A stretch of 64,000 bases of DNA, from the NCBI RefSeq assembly GCF_000003815.2, contig NC_049984.1:25741330-25805329 (forward strand), given 5' to 3'. The notes under the pieces were generated by a model. That model had not been told where the DNA came from. It saw only the letters and a program-made list of their open reading frames with translations, and did not search any database. Position numbers and translations under genes: made by a program. This document shows positions 58,801 through 64,000 of this stretch, piece by piece. Positions within the stretch are counted from its first letter, which is position 1. Every line of letters begins with the position of its first letter. The stretch comes from Branchiostoma floridae (lineage: Eukaryota; Chordata; Leptocardii; Amphioxiformes; Branchiostomatidae).

Positions 58801-59071
58801 GCTCAAGGTGAATACTCAAGGTGAATTAATGGTTATGTTATGCATAATTGGACTTTATACTCTTGTTTTCGAATTCAATGAATTTTCAGATTGTGAGAGA
58901 GGATTCTCCACTATGAAGAGAGAGAAGACTCTGCACAGGATGAAGGATTCAACGCTCAACAACCTGTTGATGATCTCAATGGAAGGCCCTCCAGCTGAGA
59001 AGTTTCACTTCAATGCAGCATGTGACAGCTGGGGGAAGATGGCGAAAAGAAGATTAAATGACATGTCATAG
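49853..59071 (+). CDS. hAT-transposase-derived gene, last two exons around an 8.8-kb intron
   Basis: Exon A (49853-50057) ends LAKLAAAAVIPVSTA plus one base; exon B (58890-59071) completes an Asp codon and reads CERGFSTMKREKTLHRMKDS, TLNNLLMISMEGP and a tail to TAG. Together they are 387 nt, in frame. The joined pattern VSTA(D)CERGFSxMKRxKT...L..LLMIS.EGP is the C-terminal dimerisation region of hAT transposases, closest in style to ZNF862/ZMYM-like proteins; the catalytic Glu lies in CERGF. Donor (GTATGT) and acceptor (ttttcAG) are good. The intron is almost filled by the CR1 LINE. Earlier exons are not certain. It may be an intron-bearing transposon or a domesticated gene. Confidence 0.7.
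50146..50894 (+). promoter_or_regulatory. CR1 5'UTR / internal promoter region
   Basis: This is GC-richer sequence between the hAT exon donor and ORF1. It starts near a GATGGCGGCG motif, repeats gaagattccgaacgtc-like elements (about 50276 and 50431), and ends in an A18 run that touches the ORF1 start codon. As LINE promoters are internal, transcription of the element should begin here. Confidence 0.5.
50895..51947 (+). CDS. CR1 ORF1: PHD finger, coiled coil and L1-ORF1-like RRM, 350 aa
   Basis: Residues 54-106 form a C4HC3 PHD finger: C54, C57, C70, C73, H78, C81, C103, C106. Residues about 112-215 are predicted coiled coil (heptads such as LTSEIQSIHEKLDIVTQELT) for self-association. Residues 225-350 resemble the RRM and C-terminal domain of L1 ORF1 proteins: LNLIVHNLPE, IYIRPDLT and IRRGRVV. 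It should coat element RNA as a chaperone; the PHD finger, known from ORF1 of some CR1-like elements, may recognise chromatin. The start follows an A18 run. The last 40 nt overlap ORF2 in another frame. Confidence 0.85.
   Translation: MAEGAKNDPSRTKLRSSNVSTTIPELNGKKQTVSSSKKSSDRDNIHKSSEAYNCGDCGRLVKDTDKAVECEICVIWFHARCAKVSDSLYQVITEEPDNCHWFCQYCKRGAKKLYLSVVALTSEIQSIHEKLDIVTQELTEVKSGIEKQTQQLRSKDNILETRIQNLEELSQKGIPPQQIELGNLTEDELLEKIVNATTDKVTRSVTEEVNQKLSEKEDQEARKLNLIVHNLPETGSKQGDIDSVTELFQEEFRLKMNVVNAQRMGRPNNDNTRLVKVTMNNVSDKKQILALAKDLRESTHAVHSKIYIRPDLTKLQLEESKNLRETLKTQREKEPDKRWMIRRGRVVEIK
51908..52587 (+). CDS. CR1 ORF2, first part: AP-endonuclease domain (interrupted)
   Basis: Starting MDDKKRKGG inside ORF1, the frame gives VLYTNVDNSLLSKYDELCTL, ISLVEIKPK (metal-binding Glu), GTCVYVNSKF, LIGTIYRSG, MGDFNHPSIAW and DDLILT, the apurinic-type endonuclease that nicks the target for LINE integration. 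It is cut at 52587 by the insertion. Past the inserted LINE plus one target copy the frame resumes exactly with NEPGMVEQLL and the LGASDH endonuclease motif, so the pre-insertion ORF2 was continuous (986 codons plus stop by length). Confidence 0.88.
52575..52587. repeat. 13-bp target-site duplication, left copy
   Basis: ATCTAATACTTAC here is identical to 56362-56374. It marks the host CR1 site duplicated when the antisense LINE integrated by target-primed reverse transcription. Confidence 0.95.
52588..56361 (-). mobile_element. 5'-truncated L1/Tx1-like LINE inserted antisense in CR1 ORF2 (3774 bp)
   Basis: Its plus-strand left edge is T12, the poly(A) tail of a minus-strand element; its right edge falls inside an open endonuclease frame, the usual 5' truncation. 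The flanks carry the identical 13-bp duplication (52575-52587, 56362-56374). The 3'UTR is about 190 bp. The open frame is undamaged, so the insertion is recent and could be polymorphic. Confidence 0.95.
52782..56360 (-). CDS. L1/Tx1-like ORF2: truncated endonuclease, reverse transcriptase, C-terminal Zn knuckle
   Basis: The frame is open from the truncation point (56360) to TAA at 52782, about 1190 codons, with no true start. Counting from the first GTG (56327): endonuclease C-terminal half (VGDFNTVLD, SRIDYFLTSFS near 115, SDHFLIGLSL near 145); reverse transcriptase with SPGLDGLPVEFYK, SADFEKAFDT (near 520), GVRQGCPISPYLF and LQFADDSNF (near 620); then a C-x2-C-x7-H-x4-C knuckle (CSLCKEEEESSIHLFWDC, near 1060). 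All catalytic Asp residues are present. The first roughly 100 endonuclease residues and any ORF1 are missing, so the copy cannot move by itself. Confidence 0.9.
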   Translation of the reverse strand, partial: SINVLYTVHQTVRDDSGRWIILDVTIDSFRFCLVNIYAPNTDDPSFFVDIENNVQAFTTSGLYSVIVGDFNTVLDVKMDRAGHQVSNYHPKSLLAINSLCANLDLIDAYRYKHPTAVRYTWRRRLQASRIDYFLTSFSLIPFVEKICIEDSLRSDHFLIGLSLTTSDTPRGPGYWRLNQEILNDPVFVRETSNFITEFFLFNRNSANPHIVWEAFKCAVRGHIIKFSSWKSKQSRNTEVSLSCEINSLQEALDIFPDNEIFDKLQCKKQELELFYQTKSNNLIMSRRARWMEQGEKCTKFFMTLNSRGRVRKNMTKFVKSDGSVALDPEDVLVHQTRFYADLYSFKEPPMSLDSDVFRPFFPEPPPVNLSPGQCDTCEKPISEFELQKAIESFSSGRSPGLDGLPVEFYKIFFHCLKQPLLASFNYSFRVGHLSDSQKIGLITLLLKQDSTGKDKDPSFITNWRPITLLNCDTRILSKCMALRIKNVISDLVSFDQTGFMKGRCISDTIRRLLEIIEYYDKNEIPGLIFSADFEKAFDTIRQDFIIRVLEYFGFGDNFIAWIKLLYNDTFSQIINNGHISSAFPLNRGVRQGCPISPYLFVLAVELLAIKVKNNMEIKGLRTYGLETKILQFADDSNFPLVPKLDSLYALVKDLEDFALLSGLMPNFDKCMIIRIGSLTDSNFFLPSSLPLLWTDGPADILGIHIPKKLSDIVNINFDRKERKIDKILNPWKGKFLSLLGKITLINSLVVSQFIFLFQSLPSPPPAFFDRYEKKIFQFLWGGGPERVKRKTLYNLYEQGGLKLRNLRAVDLTMKASWMPKIYHNEKWFCSKLLFSSSPLFTTNTFPFCQLTPSDFETLVKEKAPISVFYRQVLQAWLKFQLRPPENALEVKQQLLCLNSQICIGGKPLFSMSFYNRGVLFVNDILDTANNFLSFQNYVLKFGDTCSEFVYNQIISAIPLPWKNLLKQVSPNLSVCIPVCRGIGWLHQSNINKNLYSFFMHEARLWGSSDRVQYYWEDYFNIPVMWKKVYSLTYKISIDSHMRMFQYKLLFKYLTTNQVLHRWGLIESPLCSLCKEEEESSIHLFWDCRFAALFWQQVEEWYFSHTGDHLHVSLCNVILGDLSDRCPALSNLIFLLGKQFIFRNRHWCINIKSFISYITYYFKLESIISNRTGKTKKHMGKWGKLVGLLSLSA
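56362..56374. repeat. 13-bp target-site duplication, right copy
   Basis: ATCTAATACTTAC, identical to 52575-52587. The base before it differs (A here, G at the left), which fixes the length at 13. Confidence 0.95.
56375..58655 (+). CDS. CR1 ORF2, second part: reverse transcriptase
   Basis: The frame resumes with NEPGMVEQLL and LGASDH (end of endonuclease), a basic linker (KSKPKWMTHEAQRKARKKFH), then reverse transcriptase: DKSPGNDGLHPRIL, ITPIFKKGEKSDPANYRPVS, QHGFSKGKST, VIFLDYAKAFDTVPHERLL, SGVPQGSVLGPLLF and FADDTKIY with the catalytic Asp pair. A CR1-type C-terminal part follows (HLEYATVIWDP, RRATKLVPSI, MWNKLS) to TGA at 58653. No internal stop or frameshift is present. Product length with the first part agrees with CR1 ORF2 proteins. 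Confidence 0.92.
58674..58730 (+). repeat. (GAAG)n 3'-end microsatellite of the CR1 element
   Basis: gaaggaaggaaggaaggaag-type repeats close the element only about 18 bp after the ORF2 stop. Short tandem repeats instead of poly(A) are usual at CR1 3' ends and help fix the right boundary. Confidence 0.9.
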
Positions 59072-59079
59072 AGCTGTAA

Positions 59080-60160
59080 CCTGAGTGTCAGTAACTATAA
59101 CAGTATGTATATTTTACATACCACACTCTTACCAGTGCTTACTTTACATGCGTAAGATAAACGAAATATGGCCAACTTCCCACACAATTACAGATATATT
59201 TTGAATTTCAGAGGAACTACTGTGTGCAGAATTTCAGAGACAAATGTCAGTCCTGGCTTTCTATGAACGCCTATTCGACCACCCAGTGTTCGGTGAAAGG
59301 CACGAAAGGCTCATGACGAGTATGTCCGAAGCATGAAAGGTAAGCCTGTAAGTTTCATATTTGTAGTAGTTAAATTTATCATTACCTCTACAAAGATTCC
59401 GCACCAGGAATAGGGGCATATAGACGTAGTTAGGCATTAGCCTGCTTATGTGCCATGCGTGTGCTGTACTGTTTTAGACAATGAACAGTTGTGGGCTAAC
59501 TGTTTGCCCAGAAAACACTGAATGCAGTTGACAGGCTGTCCAAAAATCATGACAAGGTTCACAGGCCGATGAAAGAGTTAGAAATTCCTTCAAGTGTAAG
59601 TACGCCACGTTGCATGGCCTATGGGACGATTATGTCGCTCGGGAGCGTTCAACGTCCTCCCTGCTGCGAGCATGTTCTCGCCTCTATTCACCTAACCCTG
59701 AGTAGCCTTCTTTGCGGTGGATCATGTTGAAACTTTTCAAGGGCTACCGTATCAACACAGAAGAGTCTTTCAATTCTATGGTGGGTTCTTTTAAGTACTT
59801 TTTGAAATACTTGAGCGTGCATCTGTGCATCTTTTACCTATTTTCTTTTTTCTAAAACATTTGAGGTTTCCACTTACAGAAAAACACGTCCATTCGAATA
59901 TTCATGACCCGGGCCGTGACAATAGCGGTCCTGACTGTCCATTCAAATGGTCCGGCAACGATAAATAGAAGGACAGAAGGCATTGTCCGTGGATGCACCG
60001 CGACCTTTTGACCGTCTCTCAAACAAAAGAATCGGGTCTTCCTCCTCGTCTTTAAGTTTTACAAGGACTTACAGAGCGTCAGAAATCAGGCTCGCTGCTG
60101 CAGAAACAGCATCTCTGTCTATCTCTTTTTCTATCTATCTAGCGCTACACCGTAACCAAG
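59080..60160. other. No clear gene; short exon-like pieces
   Basis: After an AG near 59212 a short frame (ELLCAEFQRQMSVLAFYERL) is open to about 59335 and could be a further hAT-region or unrelated exon. The rest shows no domain. A CTCT/CTAT-rich tract (60117-60140) precedes the next gene's first ATG. Confidence 0.3.
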
Positions 60161-60166
60161 GAAAAC

Positions 60167-60534
60167 ATGGCTCAGACCCCGCTGGACATGCGTAAGTCGT
60201 TTTTATAACAAAGTATTACTCTTAGATTTACAAGACTGTTTTTTTACTACATATCTGAGAATCTGTTGTATTTTTAAATTCTATATAGAACTGGAACACG
60301 CGTCGCAGAGTTTTCTGCGCGAGGCCCTCAACCCGGGCGAGAACATTCTGTACAGGCGGAGGATGTGGGTCCAGTACCTACGGTCCCTATGGGAAAGTTT
60401 TTTTTGTTGTTGTTGTTATATTTTTTGTATATGTGTATACTTGTATACTTATCCTCAAACTAATCTAGTACTACATTTTGTTGTTTTAAATTTTGATGTA
60501 CTTTTTTGAAATTTATTTTCATATAGATATTTTC

Positions 60535-60611
<77 letters not shown>

Positions 60612-62878
60612 TTTTCATATTGTTAACTGCTCTAGTACAACATTCTGTTGTTTTGAAATTTGAAATCCTAATCAGACATACATTATGGCGTCATAATGAG
60701 CTTGCCCTATGGAAGAGGTTTTAGGCCATTAATACGTGCTAAATGAAGGGGTATGGGCATGAAATGGAAACGCAAGGGGCCGCTCTTGCGATGCAGTACA
60801 CTCTCCTTCTATTTCTGACTGGAATAAACAGTATAAACCACCTAGAACGTAGTTGTGTTCGTGACGTCACAATGCCTGCCACTAGCCTATGTTTGAAAGT
60901 TAGAACGATGCAGCTTTGAGTTCCGCACTTCAATGAGAAGCACTTGAAATGTTAATTGCATATCTGGTACAGGATAGACCTAGCTTTCCGTCTAAGCGTT
61001 TCTGTAGGCCAGGCCTAGGCTCCTTTTATTTAGCACGCTCCTTTTGACACATAGCGACTCCACGCAGGCTCCGTGGGTCGCGTTCTGATTCCTGTCGCCG
61101 TTACCCTCTCGCCGCCCGACTCTTATTTCCTCTGTTTTCCATTATCTACTATTGGCCAGCTATAAACACAGATCTTTCCAGTATCTGAATTAATTCCCTG
61201 CTGTATTCTGATATACAAATCCCCTATATTCATAAGCTCTTTTTCCTACAGCCAAGACGCAAGCGACCAGCAGGACAATGTGTTGGCACGCCTAAGGCAG
61301 TTAACAGACACATTGTTGACCATGCTCATAAATACAGAACGAGAGTTATCCGAAAATGGCGAGTATACAAGAGAGGAGTTGTTCAGGGAAGCTGCGCGGC
61401 GGGCGATAGGCCAGGCGCCACTTATTTACTATGATATTATTCAGGGGTATCAGAATCTTTTAATAACTGGATATCAGACAGCACCTGCACCGCCACCAAC
61501 ATTCAACCTGCCTTCCTGCTCTCAGCTTGACAGGGAGACACTTTGTAACACACTGTCAGGCATGGGAGTTGAAACCGTAGACTTCTCCGATGGGGAAGAG
61601 ATGACTGATCCGCAGCTCAGAACTGCAATTGATTCTACCGTCGCTTTTCTAACGAGCGCCAGTGAAATGAGCAACAGTGAAATGAGCGCCAGTGAAATGA
61701 GCGACGAGGACAGCCCCCAAGAGAGCCCCCAAGAAAGCCAATATGAGGGCGACGAAGACCCGGAGAGTGGGCTTGGAAGTCAGGACCAGAGTGGTCCCCA
61801 AGACACCGAAGAAGTCGATGGCGATGACCAGGTGGGGGGCAGTGAAGGCCAGGCGGGGGGCATTGAGAGCGGATCTGAACTCCCGCCATCAACCCCTCAC
61901 GATTCCATGTCTTCCATCAATTCCGTGTGGCAAGAATTTCTGGCTTTAGAGGCTTCTGTCCCCTACAGCCACGACAGCGACCAGGCTAGTGACGCCAACT
62001 TTTGGGAGACGATGGCGATGACGTGGGGGACAATGACAGCGTCACTGTAATCCTGCCATCTAGCCCTCAAGATTCCCTGACTACCGACAACCTGGCTTCC
62101 ACCAACCTCCTTCATTTGCCCCCTACTCCGGAAGAGCATCAGAATATCATTAACGATCATGACAGTGACCACGACAGCGTCATTATTATAGATGACACGA
62201 GTGAAGATATGGAAGATGACGGTGTAGAAGAAAATAGGGAGCGACCTTCAACCGTGGCACCTACGGTAGAAAATATCTGCAGGGTCAAGCCGTTCAATAG
62301 GTGAACATCAAGAGTTTATCTTATCACATACATTGACTGTATAAATCTGTCTAAAATGACTGAAAACAAATACATGTTTGTTACTTGCCAGCCCCGTTGG
62401 ACATGAGCAAACCTAAGTGCGATTACTTCATACTTGGTGGTTCATCCTTTATTACATGATAGACAAATTTGTTGTGTGCATGTTACCAAAAACTGCTGAA
62501 ACAATTTAGGATTTGTCAGGGTGACTGAATTGACAGTGAAGGAGGATAAATCCACTGTATTTGATGTAATGCTGCACAGCACTCAGTCTCTGCACGCTGT
62601 AAAATTGAAAACTAAGATGTAAGTATCATCGTTTTGTTTTTGTTTGTCGTTGTTTATATATGTGTATACTTGTATACTTATCCTCAAATGACCTATCATG
62701 AATTTACTCTTTTTTTCGGTTTTCCTTTAGACGTGACCCCACGTGAAGTTGCTCTAAGGCTAGAGCCTCTTCGGCACCACTTGGACCCGTTAGTTTCAGC
62801 TTGGGCTGACGATAGCTTCCTCACACTCAGGCTCTATGATGGTAACATGGCTTTCCTATGTACTTTTTGAAATTTATT

Positions 62879-62926
<48 letters not shown>

Positions 62927-63612
62927 TTTTTTTTAATTGTTAACTGCTCTAGTACTACATTCTGCCATTTCAAATTTGGTTATACTCTCAAATTGTTAAC
63001 TGCTCTAGTACAACATTCTGTTGTTTTGAATTTTGAAATCCTAATCAAACATACAGTATGTTTCTTTTAGACAACCTCCCCACGCCGGACGAACAAAGCC
63101 CGGCCCGGTCAGACACGGACCTCGTGGCTCCCGTGGCGGGAAATGCAAGCCAGCATGAAACCGGTCACGTGGCGCCGGTGGCGGGAAACGAGACCCTGGA
63201 GGACGCCAGACACGTGGCCGTGATTCAGCCACGCGTCCTCAGCTCGGCGGAGAGTTCGGGCGACAGCTCAGGTTCTGCAGAGAGTTCAGACGACAGCTCA
63301 GTCAGCGATGGTAAGTTTTCATACTTTGTCTTTGTTGGTTTTTGTATACTTTTTTATTGATTCTATCCTCTTAATGTTCTTCTCTTAGAAATGTTATTGT
63401 AATACTTTTTTTTTTTTCTTTTCAATTGTTAACGCATAGTGCATCTCAAAATAAAGCTGAGGACATTACAAATTGGGTACCACTTTCACCCTTTTGAAGA
63501 AAATGCCACGTCAGGAACTTTCACTGATCAAGACGGTTTACATAACCCAGTGAATACAAAGCACCCGTATGACCTGACCGGTCCTTTGTTCTGTAGCTAC
63601 AGGACTCGGTAA
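60167..63612 (+). CDS. Unrecognised multi-exon gene for an acidic Ser/Asp/Glu-rich protein
   Basis: Proposed exons: 60167-60191 (MAQTPLDM), 60289 to about 60382 (SFLREALNPGENILYRRRMW), 61252-62300, 62520-62618 (VTELTVKEDKSTVFDVML), 62731-62841 (REVALRLEPLRHHLDPLVSA), 63071-63310, 63440-63612 (ending SYRTR, TAA). Exon 3 starts with a helical part (LRQLTDTLLTMLINTERELS), then SASEMSNSEMS repeats and long acidic tracts. Near 62000 its frame shifts (first frame stops at 62048, second runs to the donor), so this copy may be broken. Exons 5-7 join cleanly in phase 1; the exon 2 donor and the 4-5 phase are uncertain. No domain is recognised. A relative of exon 2 lies at 13.1 kb, so the gene is multicopy. 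Confidence 0.4.
60537..60609. repeat. (TA)n microsatellite, about 35 units
   Basis: A pure TA run in the second intron of the 60-kb gene, prone to cruciform extrusion and length change. Its flanks are shared with a second TA run at 62882. Confidence 0.98.
60621..60681 (+). repeat. Intronic repeat, first copy
   Basis: tgttaactgctctagtacaa and the following bases to aatcctaatcagacatac recur at 62995-63054 almost unchanged, with a third partial copy at 62939-62965. Upstream, gtgtatacttgtatacttat (about 60431) also recurs at about 62659. Two introns of one gene thus share a common block around a TA run. Confidence 0.9.
62882..63054 (+). repeat. (TA)n run and intronic repeat, second and third copies
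   Basis: A TA run of about 21 units (62882-62925) is followed by two copies of the intronic repeat (62939 on, partial; 62995-63054, full). The same order, TA run then repeat, is found at 60537-60681. The block ends just before the acceptor of exon 6. Confidence 0.9.
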
Positions 63613-64000
63613 CAGAAACGGACCTTCACACACAAAAACATCACTGAAACTTCGTCCACAACCTCTGGGTACAAAACAAAACTAGGTTTTGTGTTTAAAA
63701 TAGGCCGGCATCGCCGAGGATTTCAGACAAACTTTATCCTTTCCCTGAGTTTTCAACACCAGAATGCTCCCCCACGAAAAGGCCGCCATGACCCTCACCA
63801 AAAACCAGTTTTCCTCACCGGTAATATTTTTTTTTCAGTTTCAAATTGCAATGTACTAACTAACCACCGAAACAGCTATACTATAAGATGACAAGAAAGA
63901 TTTCTGAGGCACAATGAAGTAAAATAAGAAGACAAAATTTGTGGAAACAGACGTCCACCCTCACCCCACAATGGCCGCCCTGCACTGAGCGGATTCCACA

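Noticed and set aside
61635-61949. Antisense Pro/His-rich and sense Arg-rich frames over the acidic exon
   Set aside because: By-products of GAN/AGC-rich acidic coding sequence read in other frames.
1-64000. tRNA, rRNA, CRISPR, riboswitch and operon signals
   Set aside because: Looked for and not found; the sequence is eukaryotic with spliced exons and interspersed repeats. No tRNA-like B box with a matching acceptor stem was seen.

Overview
This is a eukaryotic, intron-containing, transposon-saturated segment. The best guess is a cephalochordate (amphioxus, Branchiostoma) or another invertebrate deuterostome. The reasons are GT-AG introns with pyrimidine-rich acceptors, poly(A)-tailed LINEs, a CR1 element whose ORF1 carries a PHD finger, an L1/Tx1-like LINE, and Kolobok, KDZ, hAT and Mutator (MULE) relics side by side. 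There are no bacterial operons, Shine-Dalgarno sites, CRISPR arrays or recognisable tRNA/rRNA genes. The species call is an inference.

Layout. 0-5 kb: sequence without a clear gene, then a DM-domain (Dmrt-type zinc finger) coding stretch split by a 1.67-kb foldback DNA transposon (2627-4299) with about 450-bp inverted repeats. 5-10 kb: decayed transposon genes (DUF4218-like, capsid-like, hAT, MULE). 11-17 kb: isolated exons, a non-LTR reverse transcriptase relic, a fragment of an ERH-like protein at 14.6 kb and several short tandem duplications. 18-22 kb: an OTU-protease-like domain split over exons, with hAT, KDZ and other transposase relics between its parts; the KDZ relic carries a 159-bp MITE with a perfect 9-bp target duplication. 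23 kb: a chromodomain plus AT-hook exon. 24-25 kb: a duplicated 0.2-kb non-coding block. 26-32 kb: RecQ-like, tyrosine-recombinase, DATG-transposase and gag-like fragments and a SAP-like exon set. 32.9-33.8 kb: a candidate LTR followed by an intact ERH-like ORF.

34-42 kb holds the most coherent unit: a divergent gene pair. On the minus strand is a 231-aa protein ending in a P2X7-tail-like (P2RX7_C) domain. On the plus strand is an 11-exon gene for a 632-aa Kolobok-type transposase-like protein, in which all exon phases agree but one splice acceptor is lost. A 97-bp minisatellite follows its stop codon. About 120 bp of direct repeat lies on either side of the block (33.8 and 43.9 kb).

45.7-46.5 kb: two exons of an AAA+ ATPase. 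47-49 kb: a MULE transposase interrupted by a 1662-bp Mutator-type foldback element with a perfect 9-bp target duplication. 49.85-59.07 kb: the C-terminal exons of a hAT-transposase-derived gene. Their 8.8-kb intron holds a nearly full-length CR1 LINE, which is itself interrupted by an antisense, 5'-truncated L1/Tx1-like LINE with a 13-bp target duplication. 60.2-63.6 kb: an unrecognised multi-exon gene for an acidic, Ser/Asp/Glu-rich protein, with AT-rich introns that share duplicated sequence.

The window reads mainly as a record of nested insertions: MITE into KDZ, MITE into MULE, foldback element into a DM exon, LINE into LINE into an intron. Few genes look like ordinary cellular genes; the AAA+, ERH-like, chromodomain and DM exons are the main candidates.
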